Shown: positions 35,420 through 46,641 of the stretch, one piece after another | How positions within the stretch are numbered: the first letter of the stretch is position 1 | How the letters are laid out: each line of letters begins with the position of its first letter | Assembly (NCBI GenBank): GCA_024741835.1 | Contig: JAENRP010000260.1 | Location: 1 to 64,000 of the forward strand | DNA from: Diplocarpon mali | Taxonomy: Eukaryota > Ascomycota > Leotiomycetes > Helotiales > Drepanopezizaceae | DNA length: 64,000 nt | Direction of reading: 5' to 3' | Program-made: the position numbers and the translations under genes | The notes under the pieces: generated by a model | Told to the model about the DNA's origin: nothing | Seen by the model: the letters and a program-made list of their open reading frames with translations, nothing else | Database searches by the model: none

Positions 35420-38400
35420 AAGATTTAACTTAAATTCGTAAGTCCTTTAAATGGTCTTTTCTAAGGGTGATAGGCTAGATTCTCTAAATTGCTTGACTCA
35501 ATTGTCAGTTCTATTATCACTTCGGAGTCTTCTTCTCTTGCGTTAGTTCTTACCTCTTAGCGATTTCTCTAATTTAGGTACCTCTATTAAAGGAACCTTT
35601 ATTTATACCCTTAGGTTTAGTAACTAAGGTTTATTCGAACTATCTTATAGGCTTAAGCTAGCTAAGTCTAACCTCACTCGCGGGCCGGGCTCGCGAGTTA
35701 GTCTTGGCGTTTCTGAGCTTAAGGGTAAAAATAGGGGATTAGTTCCTAAATTAGGGTCTAATATTATGCTAGAGTCTTGGTTCGTCTCTTTTCCGAATTT
35801 TCTTATAATAATGCCTTTATCAATTAGTATATTAGGCTCTTAGATAGCATTTACTTTATTATACTATTCCTAATACTTAAGTTTATAAAGAAGCGACTTA
35901 GTATTTATAATATTTGTCTAAGCTTTAATAAAGGCGTTGAAGAGCTTCTGATTATATTCTATAAGGTGGATTTTTAATTCGTCTTTATTAAGAAGAAATA
36001 ACTCCTATACTTCGATTATAACCGATAGATCCGTCTAAGAGCGTTAACTAATAATGGCTTTAAAGAGGCTATTATAGTTCTCAAGATGAAAAGCTACTTT
36101 AAAAGGTATAATAGTTCTACTTGCATTAATCTATTAAGGTACTAGAGGTTGCTTTAGAGCAAAGATTGAAAAGATAAAATCGGAGATTTGAGTCTCATTT
36201 TCTAAGGTGTTCTTATTAAGGACAGCTATATAATTGTTATAAAAGGTTATAAAACTATTAGTCTTATAAGAATTGTCTGAAAGCATTTTAAAAAGGTGTC
36301 CCTATTTTATTATTACTATAATTGGATTGCTATTATTAGTAATAAGTCGTAAGATCTCCTTTTGCTTTAACTTTATAGTTATTCAAGCTAGTTAAGATTT
36401 TAAATTAAGTGCTTAAGAAGTCTATCGACTTATCTTCTTTATAAATAAAGTGAGTTTTATAATCGATTAAGAGCCGACCTACCTATTAAGGCTTTTAAAA
36501 GCTGGCCCTTATCCAATTAATAAGATCTAATAATCTAAGACTTACTTTTTAATAAAATTGACTTGCGGACCAGGACTGCAAGTAAAAATCGGAATTTCTT
36601 TATTAATAGTACTTGCATCTCTCTTTATTAAAACGACTTAATTGTAAAGACTAAGGCCAATTAATTAAGGAGGTTTAGGGTAGGCTATAAGCTGATAGGC
36701 TCTTCCACTTTTCGCTATTATAGCTAAGAGGTAGAGTCTATAATGCATTTGAAGGACTTATTAAATAAGGCTGAATATTATATTATAGAGAAAATAAGAA
36801 GGTATAGAGGTCGTATTATCTATAAGGCGGAAGTGATAAAGGTATATCTCTACTTCTTATCTTATAATAGAGAGGAATATACTTGTAAAAGCACTATTAT
36901 CGGTAGTAAAATTATCGGTTAAGAAGCGGCATCCGAAGGGTTTAAGCATTATAATTGACCCTTCTTCCTTTATTTCCTCTTGCTATTTATTACTTAATAA
37001 TATCGAAAAGAAAGAATTGTTCCATTTAATCGGCTTTAACACCTTTAAGGCTTTAGGATTAGCCTTGAATTTTATAGCACTTAAAGATGCCTTTATTATT
37101 AATAGGTTAGATTTGCATATCTTTAAAGAGATAAAGAACTAATTATTAAAGTAGATTAGAAAAAGATCGATATCTTCTACTATATAGAGAAGTTCAAGGT
37201 ATTTAATAGTTTTATTAATATTAAATCCTTTATAATTGAGACTATAATAAACCGAAAGAGAGCGAATATAAAGGTCGCAAAGTCTTCTCCCTTTGATTCC
37301 TACGCTAAGAAGATACTATCGAAAGCGAGTCTTTATTACAAAGGATACTTAAATATCATATTATTCTCTAAGCTTAAGGTTAAGAATGACCGATTAAGGC
37401 ATATTGCTATAATTATAAATATCTTAATTAATAGATTCCTCTTTGCATTCTTTTTCTCATAAGATAAAATAGTCTCGCTTAGCATCTAAGAGATTAGGTT
37501 CTTAACTTTTATAATTATTAAAGAATTGAATAATATCTATAAAGGCAAACTCGTCTAAGATAAGCTATTAAATCTATCTAACAGCTCTCTTAATTGTCTT
37601 TAAAGTAGTAGGAATAAGGTCTTCCCTTATATTATTATTTCTAAAACGGTTATATATAAATATAAAGAAGTTAAGAACTAGCTCCTTTAAGTTATTAAAG
37701 AAGGAGTCTAAGCAAGCGCACAATCCTTTAATTTTAAATTGCAAATTAGCTAAAGTAGCTATTAAACGATCTATCCTTTTTAAAGGTCGAGCTAAAATAG
37801 GTCGTTTAATTAGAAGAAAGTCCTTTGAAGATTCCGAAAATTCTAAAGAGGCTGCGCTAAGCGTTTAGGCAGTTTATTTAATAGCAGTTTTTAAAATCAT
37901 TTTAATAAAAGGTAGGTTAGGTCCAGTTTTAAAATTCTTATTTCTGACTCTTAGTCTAGGACTGCGAGTCAAATCATATGGTTTAGCACTTATTATATCT
38001 TTAGGTTAAGAAGCGAATTTTAAGGTAGGCTTGACTATAAATAACCAATTCCCTTTTTTATTATTAAAGAAATCTTATCTAAACCCTATTATAGGAGTTT
38101 AGTTCTTTTTTAAAATAAGTAAACTATAAGCAGAAGCGCAGAGCCTTAGCATATTAATAATAGTGCTATTAGGTAGAGTAATATCTATAGCCTAATTTGA
38201 TCTTTTTATAGCCTTATCAGCTGCTATAAGTACTGCATTAAATAGGCCTATAAATCTGCAATTACGAATTCGATTGCCTTGGAATTTTACTACTCCTTTT
38301 TGAATAATAAAGAAATTAAGAATCTGAATAGCTTTAGCAGTAGGAGTGTTTTCCTTAAGAATTTTTAATAATACTTATCTTCTATTATTAGAATTAATAT

Positions 38401-38815
38401 TTATTAAGAAGCGCGAATAAAATAGGAGTCCTTTCTTATTAATGGCTAAATTATCTAATTGTTAAATAGATTTTTCTCTTTTATCTTAGTCTGTTTTGAA
38501 AGTGTTAGCTAAAGTTATATATTGATCTGCGTTAGCTAAGAATTCCTCTTTAGAGATTCCCTTTAATCTTAATTCTTCGGTTAGGAAGTCGTTAAATTGG
38601 AGAATTCCAAGGGCTACTTAGGTTGAAAGGTTGTTAATGGCATTCGCATAAGCTAAAAGGAGTTTTTATTACTCTATGTCCCTTAAGGCTGCGTAAGTCG
38701 ATTTGAAGTTTTCTAATAATGCAATAGCTCTACTATCTTAAGAGAAGTTTATAACTAGTGTTTGTTTATCTCCTATCGCAGTAGATAAAACTATTTATAA
38801 GTTCTTTAGAGGCAT
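35420..38815 (-). pseudogene. ORF-Y of Gypsy-B: accessory protein, paralogue of ORF-Z
   Basis: Starts at a minus-strand ATG (38815-38813) reading MPLKNL, equivalent to 19841 in Gypsy-A, and runs about 1,100 codons. Landmarks: SRFLININSNNRR and AKAIQILNFFIIQKG near 38420-38310, IDIIQFFNNYK near 37550, YHFRLID and FLYNIQ near 36800. They occur in the same order as in ORF-Z. Palindromes at 35676, 36561 and 37947. The gap to ORF-Z (34981-35419) shows no convincing frame. Function unknown. Confidence 0.6.
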
Positions 38816-39039
38816 ATTACTTATAAAAGATAGGGAGTATAAATAAGAAAGTTCAATAGGATATAAGAATTAAAAGGGCATATAAGCTATAATAGGTTTG
38901 CTATATATATATTAAAGAAATTGGACTTTTTAATTTATTATTTAAGGAAAGTAATAGGAATACTGTAATTAAAGGCTAATATTAAGAATATAAAATAAGT
39001 CAGAGTAGGCAAGAATTTAAAGTGATCTTAAAAGATCTA

Positions 39040-42000
39040 TATCTTAAATAATAAAGGAGGCGTCCTTGCTGAAAATGTAAAAATAAGGATTAGAAGAAGG
39101 TAGGACAATTGATAAGCTAGGAAATCGTTTAGTATTTTAGTCTATATTCTTTAGATATTTTAAGAATAATGACTTAGGGTTGCAATTAGTTAGGTATTTT
39201 AATATTCTTTATTTATAAGACCGGCTTATAGGTCAAGTTAGAAAAATCTTAGTCTTTATCTAAGGGTTTAAAATTACTTATATTGCCATTAGTTCTTATA
39301 AAGGATTCGGAGGTTGTATTAATTTCTAATTCGTCTTTTAAAGGGAATAAGGTCTGGTTGCATTAATAAAAGCGCTTTAGTCAGTTGGCTGTAAAGGTTC
39401 CTTTAATATCGACTCTATTAAGTTCTTAAAGAGAATAGTATCCCTTTTCTTTCTATTTAGATTTAACCTTAAATAGATTAAGCTATTGATAATTAAGTTT
39501 AGTATCTGCTAATATATTAATACTTTTTATAATATTATAGACTAGGATAAGATTATCTTTTTAAATAGGGTGCGTTTTAAGTACTTTAGAAGCAGCTTAC
39601 GCTTCTTTAGCTTTTTCCTAATATTGTTTCTTTTGTAGAATGATTTCCTTTATATCTATATCTTAGAGCTTAAGTTATTAGCATCTTATTATAAGTAAAT
39701 CGGAACGGTTCCGAATTTGACTATAGTCGAATAATCTTTAAATAAGCTATTAGGATTTAAAAGGGAGCTATGCCTCTTTACTATAGATAAGGAAGAATAG
39801 TATAACTCTAATTAGTTTATAGATTATCGTTTAATAAGTAAAGAGTATTTTATAAAAGCGTTTTATCTAATCCTTGAATCCTTTGCGAGTAACTTTAGAT
39901 AGACTATTAAGAATATTATAGTATCCTTATTCTACTACTTTATTAGCTTTCGAGTTATACGCTGAGATTTGAACCTATTTAATACTATATTTTCGCAAGA
40001 AAGCTTTAATTACTCCTTTGTTTTCAAGGCCTTTATTAATAGTTAATCTATTAAAAAGTCTATAGTAATAGACTACGTCTTCTTAAAGGAACTTTATAAT
40101 AGATTTAAAGTTAGCAGATCTTAAAGGTCGTCCTTTAAGCCATCTTAATAGGTCTTCCTTTACTAGAATAAAATATATTATCCTATTTTTAGTAGTTGGT
40201 ACTTATATAATATTAAAGCTGACTTTATAGAAAAGGCCTAATAGCTAGGTTAGGAATAAGGGATTTTCCTTATAACTAGGTTTTCGTTTTTAATAAGGGA
40301 CGCAACTCTTTATAAAAGCTTTATAGTCTTTAAAAGAGCCTTTTTAAAAGAATTTTCTTAAGAGTTAGTAGTAAGTGGACTTAGCTCCTTAGTGGCCAGT
40401 TTCCTTATAAATATCCTAAATAGCCTTAGCCCTTAGTTTTTCGTCGTTTAAGCAGAGTTATATAAGGAATAAGTTATTGCTCCTTTTAAATAATTGTCTT
40501 CTTTATATTAGATAAATTAAAGCTTTAGCTTTAAATTTCTAAAAATCCTTAAGAGCAACTGTCTTTAGTCGTTTAAGTATAATTAAAAACTTCGCGATTT
40601 CTTTAGAGTTACTTAAGTAGTTAGGTGATAAAATTCTCTTATTTGACTCGCGGGCTAGGCTCACAAGTCGAGTCCCTTTAAGGTAATATATTAATAGACA
40701 ACTAACTTCGTTTTCTACCTACTTATTAATATTTATTTCGTCTTCTTTAATCAAATCAGAGGGGTAGGGCCGAGTTCTTCTTAAAAGGCTATCGGCGGTA
40801 GTATTTTTTATTCTTAGAATGTATTTGACTTTAAAGTCTATTAGTTTTATCTAAGTAATCCATTTTATTAGCAAGGCTCTTAGTAAGTCGCTTATAGCTC
40901 TATTCAATTGTTCTACTAGCACTTTAACATCGGTTTTAAAAATGAAGTAAGTGCTGTAAAGGTCGCTTCTTATCTTTTTTATCGCCTTTAAGGCGCCTTT
41001 GTATTCCTATTTAATAGTATTATACTTTATCTTTACTAGATTCTAAAGACCACTTTTAAAGCGAGCTAGATATCTTTTCTACTAGCTATTAGCTTATTAA
41101 AGGATAGCACCCTATTTAATTAAACTTGCGTCAATTGTTAGTATAATTAGGCCAGCGTCGGCTCTATAGTCTATTTTAATTAAATAAGGTGCCTTAAGCA
41201 ACGCTTACTTCAGTTGTTTTATAGCCTTTATTTAAGGTTTCTCCTATTGAAACTCAGCCCCTTTCCGAAATAAGGAGTAAATAGGTACTGCCTTTTTAGC
41301 AAAATCCTTAATCCAAATGCAATAGTATACCATAACTCTAATGAACGCGCGAGCTTCTGCCATATTATTATACCTCTTCTATTTATCGATTTTAAGTACT
41401 TTAGCCCTTTAAGGACTTCGGCTATTAGAATTAGTAATAAAACTAATAATTTCCATTGATAGGAGATAGTATTATAACTTCGGACCAACTGTTACTCCTA
41501 CCCTTTTGAATTATATAAGCACTTAATCTAAGTTCTAAATGTATTCTATTATAAATTATCGTATGCTAAAGAGAACTTCTTTATAATTATAGAATGATCT
41601 TGATCCTTTTACTCTTATATCATTTATATAAGGGAGCGTAATATTAGGTATACAATCTATTAGTATCTTATAGATTACTTAAATAAATTAAGCGATCGAA
41701 TTTATAGCCCCTTAAGGTAATCTTATTATCTAAAGTAGCCTAAGAGGGGTTTGAATTACTATTATATCTCTTAATTTAATATTAAAAATGAATTGGTTAT
41801 ATCTAAAGAAGAAGTTAATAAGAGAGCTATAGGTTAATCCTACAAATTCATTTAAGAACTCATCCATATTTAAAAGAACATTAGCATTTTTAATAGTTAC
41901 TTGGTTCATCTCTACTACTACTATTATTAGTCTATAAGTTCCCTTTTCCTTCTTAGCAACTAGGAACTATTTATTCTTATAAGGGCTATTATAGAACTCG

Positions 42001-43530
42001 AGAATACCTTGCTTTAGCCTGTCCTTTAATATTTCGATTACCTTTTCTTAAAGAGCTTTAGGAACCTTAAATGTTTTCTCTTACCAGGCTTTATAAGGTA
42101 TTATCTTAATCTTAATATAAGGTGTGACCTCTTTTCGAATCTGGCCAAGTTCCGTTTAATTAAAAGCTAAAGCGTTCTTTCGATTTGTTAAGGTTTTATA
42201 AAGTAGTTTGCGTTCTTGCTCTATTAAGTCTTCTCCAATTTTCAGTATATTAAAACATTCTTTTATTAGTTAATATCCGATAGGTTTATTAGAAAATCTG
42301 CCTATAATAAACTTATCGAATTTGCCACCTGGCTTTAGAAGTCGAAGCTTCTTATCTTATTTAAACCAATTATCTAATCCTTTAGGCTTTAAGCTATTAG
42401 AGATTCCCTAATCCACTAATTGTACTTTATCGGCCTTACTTTTATATATAATTCGAATATTAGCTAGTACTATGCTTCTTTACTTCTTTCCTTTTTTATT
42501 AAATCTTATAAAACGATCCGAATTTTCCTTTTTAAAAACAATTAAAAGATTTTCTAAGTTATTAATTTAAAGTATATAAATGGAAATATTATTAGTAATT
42601 TTATTATTTTTCACTCGCAGGTCCAGCTTATAAGTGGTTTTTAGGTTTTTTAAAATAATTAGTAAATTATCGAAATTTATAAAACGAACTCTCTTCTCTA
42701 CTTTATTTTTCTTTTTTCTTAATTATTAAGCTAATAAAACGCCGATTATACCATTTTTTAAAATTCTAGATTTGACTCTTAGTCTAAAACCGCGAGTCAA
42801 ATTACTATTATTCAAAATCGATAAACTTACCTTTCTTTTGCCATAACTCCTCGCTAGGTGCCTTCCTTTACTAGTATTAAGCCTAGCCCTTATACTAGCT
42901 AATCGTTTTTTAAAACCTTATTTTAAAATTCGGCTATATCTCTTATAATAACCATTTATCCTTTTAAAGATCGATTTATATTCTAAAGGCTAGCTTTTAT
43001 AAGCCTATCTTTAAAATAGTTAAATATTAGCTGAGATTCTAAAATGAAGGGCATTTTTAAAAGAATATCGTTTAAAGAATTCTCTATTATTAGAAAGTCA
43101 GTGTAATTAACGATTCCTCTAACTCTAACCTTTATGTTTTTTACTTATTTATTAAAATTGTATTTCGATCTAGAGATAGTTGAATAAATAAGGAGTCGAT
43201 TGCTAACAATTGTCAATTGAGCCATTTCCGCCACTTTTCTAATTATTATATTAACTTCTGAACTATAATTAATCAAAGCCTTTGCTTTAACTAATTCTTC
43301 TATTAAACAAATAATAATAGGGCTTTTTATCGCAACTGCTAAACAATTTCAATTAATATTCTAAGATATTAAAGCTATTACTATGATATTATAGTACCTC
43401 TAGGTTCCTTTGTTTTCTATAATCTAAAGATATTTAATTAAGGCTAAGTGCTTCTTAGAGTTCTTTTACATTATAATTTCCATTTCCTTATTATTATTCA
43501 AATCTTTAAAAGCAACTGGGATATGCTTTC
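39040..43530 (-). pseudogene. Gypsy-B pol: protease, RT, RNase H and integrase, dead
   Basis: Protease: active-site segment reads ALINYSSEVNII, with the catalytic Asp changed to Asn (codon complementary to 43268-43270). RT at about 42100-41560: QGILEFYNSPYKNKQFLVAK and TLRFI-like landmarks, with the catalytic pair Asn-Asp (complement of 41619-41624, context PYINDIRVKG). RNase H near 41500-41230. Integrase: HHCC-type zinc segment near 40480-40320 (ETGH, then C and C), and a core region after it. Palindromes at 39221, 40646, 42613 and 42775. The type matches a common fungal Ty3/gypsy clade. In-frame stops are frequent. Confidence 0.8.
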
Positions 43531-45520
43531 CTAGCACTTTATTAAAGCGTCTAATTAAACTAAATAGGTCTTTGAACGTAAGGTTAATTTGCTAAGCTAT
43601 GATATTCTCTATAGCTTTCTCTATTGCAATTGAACTAGTATATTTATTAATGAATTTTTCCTATTTTAATATCTGTCTCTTTCGCTTAGGGTTAAAGGTC
43701 TGCGTAATAACTTTAACTTCTTGATTTTTAAGCTTAAAGTTATCTTCGTCTATTATATCTTTAATCAATTTGTCTATTATATTGGCTTTATCCTTATCTA
43801 TTGCAATTCTAGATTATTAGGTGTCTTTTAGCGTCTGGACTTTATATTAAGATTCCTAAGTTGCATATGCTGATTTCTAGACTTTAGCTGGTTTTATTAG
43901 TATTAGTAGAGTGGAAGATTTAAAAGGACGCTAAGAATTCCAAGGGTTCTTAAATATAGAAGTAGCATTAATATCAGCTGAAATATTATTATTAACCTAT
44001 CTTAAGATAGAGATGCCTTTAACTTCTATAGCTATTTGATTAAAAGCTAGGTCCTTAAGAACTCCCTTAAGTAGATTGCTAGTTGGACCTATATATATAT
44101 AAGTTGGGATTTTAGCATTTATATTTATAATACGCTATCGTTCGACCAAATTCTTATCTTATTTCATACTATATATTATCGTTCGAATAGTCTATAATTA
44201 TAAGCAATTCTAGTGCTTTTTAATAGGGATAGCTTTTGGCCTAGGATCCCTAATGCAAAGTATCTTATACTTATTAATATATATGACCCTAGTATTAATA
44301 AAATAAAGGAAAAGAGGGTAATTGTTGCAATACTTATATAAAGTGCAGTTGGGTTCTTTATTATTATAAAAGTTGCAGGTTAGTTGTTTTCTATTGCCGT
44401 TTCCTTAGTACTCTATAGTATTGATATTAGCAGAATGCTAGTTAGGATCAATTCCTCCTTCTTTAGCTAGCTATTGCGTTCTTATATTAGCTAGTTGTTC
44501 TAAATAATAAGAAGCAGAAGTCTAATAATAGGAACTATTAAGTTGGCTTATAGTAGCTGAGTTTTATCTATTACTAAACTAAGGAATATGCTGTTTTTCT
44601 TATAAGAGATTATTAATCCTAGTTTCTAAGCTCTAGATTTAGAGTTTTGCAAATTGGGTCTTAAGTTCTTTAATTCTAAGGTTGGATCTCACTCCTAGGT
44701 CGGGCCTACGAGTAAAAGGTATGACTACTAGGTTCTTTTTTACCTCTTCTATGACTTCCAAAGCTTTCGAGTGTTCTTGGACCAGGCTCTTGAGGTCTTT
44801 AGTATAGGAGGGAGTAGGGGCTTTTTCCTACTCTATAGCATTAATAGTTCTTTTATTAAGATCTGATTTTAAAGCAAAGGCCGAGAATTCCTTAAATAAG
44901 GCAAAGGTTATAAGGTCTTACTTATCGATCCTAAAATGCTTAATAATCTTATTTCAAAGGCTAGTAGGTAATTTAAGTAAGAAAAGGCAGCCTCTTTTAA
45001 CTTTATTAAGTATTTTCTAATTGATTAAAGTGTTTGATATATAAGTAAAAGTCTGATAGTAGTTTTTAAGTTCCTTAGGAGTATAAGTGATTAGAATAAA
45101 TTCCTTTAAGAAAGCCAAGGTGTTGCAAATCTACTATCTATTAAATTCTCGGAATTCAGACTTAAGAGCCTTAATAAGGAGTTCCTATAAACTATGCGTT
45201 TTCCATTTGAGGAGGGATTTGATAATATCTTTACTTATATAGTTATAGTAGTAAAGAAGTTAAGAAATCATATCTTCTTATATAATACTAAAATCGTAAT
45301 AAGTTTCCTTATATTACTTAAGGAAATTAGTAATATTAGCACTTATGAAGTAAGGAGCGCTAAGGGAACTAAGGAAGGGAAAGTGACTAATAATAGCCTT
45401 AAATATGGCTATTATTGTTTTATATTAACCGTCTAAGTTGATAAAATCCATAGGAGGCAAAGGGAAAGCTTTAATATCGCAAGATTGATTGCTAAGAGGA
45501 GTACTTTAAAATTCAAAAGG
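43531..45520 (-). pseudogene. Gypsy-B gag, dead
   Basis: Equivalent to the Gypsy-A gag at 26142-28110, with the same Cys-rich zinc-binding segment (near 44380-44320, here partly lost) and one palindrome (44691). It is directly upstream of the protease on the minus strand. The plus-strand open frame at 45194-45436 is a shadow of it. Confidence 0.75.
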
Positions 45521-46394
45521 GCTTAAAGAGCATTTAAAATCCAAGTTAATCTTAGAGTGATTAAGACAAGTTTGAAAAGATTTAAATAAAGGGTTAGTGA
45601 AAAGTTTAAAATTATTATTATTATTAGTATTTTCAAGCGTTGATATTAAAAAAGTAAATAGTAGTCCTAAGTTATTTAAAGATGTCTTTTTATCCTTTTA
45701 CTTATAAGCTAGGCTTAGGAGTAGAATTCCAGATTCTACTAAAAGTTTAATCTGAGTTTGCTAAAAGATTTTAAGTAGGTATTAAATAACTAATAGGAGC
45801 GTTGCAATTAATTATAATAAGATAAGGTTTACCTAATCTAAGACTAATTTCTAAGATAAGATTTATATTTAAGATTTTTTTTAGCCTTTAAGCCAATTCC
45901 TATTAGTCTTTAGAATAAAGGGGTCTTTAGAGACGATTTTAAGGCAATTTTTAGAGTTCTATTAAGCTAAGGCAGCTAAATTATCAGATTCGGATTTCTA
46001 AAGATTCTAAGGAGGCATTTCCTATTAGAGTTTGCGCTTAGTATTACTTAAGTACTTGAAACTACTGCTATTTGAGATTGCTATTATAAGGTTTGTTAAA
46101 TTTTTTATATTAAAAAGCCGAAAATTCCGAGAATCTCAGAGTTAAGGAAGAAAATAGGGGTTTTCGGAGTAGAGCTGAAAAGGGAAAATCTAAGGTTATT
46201 AATAGTTGCTAAATGAAAATCGATAGTTCTAAGTAACTAGGCAATTAAGGATAAGGGTTTTAAAGTTAATTAAAATGCTATAAGTGTTTCGAAGATGTAT
46301 TTCAAAGGCTAGTCTCTTATTTATAAACTAAGAGATTAATAAGGTTATATAAGGACGGAAATCTCAAGAAATCGGTCCTTGCGTAGGTCACTAA
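45521..46394 (-). other. Gypsy-B leader (5' untranslated region)
   Basis: About 870 bp between gag and the 5' LTR with no coding frame seen. It matches 50354-51223 (Gypsy-A) and, more distantly, 24840-25823 (miniature Gypsy). A palindrome lies at 45700. The sequence next to the LTR (minus strand TTAGTGACCTACGCAAGG) is conserved, but I could not assign a tRNA primer. Confidence 0.65.
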
Positions 46395-46641
46395 TATAAA
46401 ACTTAAAAGGGGGATAGTATAAGAATAGGCCTAAGGGAAGACTTAAAAACAAAAGGAGGAAGTACTATAAGCGGGCTCTCTTAGATAAGATATTAAGGAT
46501 AAGTCCTAAGTATAAGGTATATTTAGTACTATGGCGATACGCGCTGTCTCTATATATAGAAGGTGGCCCTTTTATCCTCCTACCGGCCTGCGCCGATCAT
46601 GTGATATATATTATAAGACCTATCCATCTCAGGTCTCTATA
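46395..46641 (-). repeat. Gypsy-B 5' LTR, 247 bp
   Basis: TATAAAACTTAAAAGG to GGTCTCTATA on the + strand, followed by ATAT, the target duplication. Same length as the partner LTR. Confidence 0.92.

Larger units (their letters stand above)
31376..45722. repeat. Dispersed 23-bp palindromes in Gypsy-B
   Basis: Copies start at 31376, 31788, 32610, 33840, 34026, 35676, 36561, 37947, 39221, 40646, 42613, 42775, 44691 and 45700. The best preserved is 35676-35698: left arm ACTCGCGGGCC, centre G, right arm GGCTCGCGAGT, ten of eleven pairs complementary. Most positions match those in Gypsy-A, so the palindromes were present in the common ancestor. Confidence 0.82.
30872..46641 (-). mobile_element. Gypsy-B: complete 15.8-kb Ty3/gypsy element with two extra ORFs
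   Basis: Complete element of 15,770 bp on the minus strand, with two 247-bp LTRs (30872-31118 and 46395-46641) and a 4-bp target duplication ATAT (30868-30871 and 46642-46645) in Copia-B3. Uninserted target sequence is visible in Copia-B1 near 5175. Order on the minus strand: 5' LTR, leader of about 0.87 kb, gag, protease, RT, RNase H, integrase, ORF-Y, ORF-Z, 3' LTR. Fungal gypsy elements are commonly 5-9 kb; the extra length is almost entirely ORF-Y and ORF-Z. All frames are RIP-damaged, and 65 N lie near the 3' end. Confidence 0.92.

Noticed and set aside
41228..41488. 86-residue minus-strand open frame as a separate small gene
   Set aside because: It is part of the Gypsy-B RNase H region of pol, open by chance between RIP stops.
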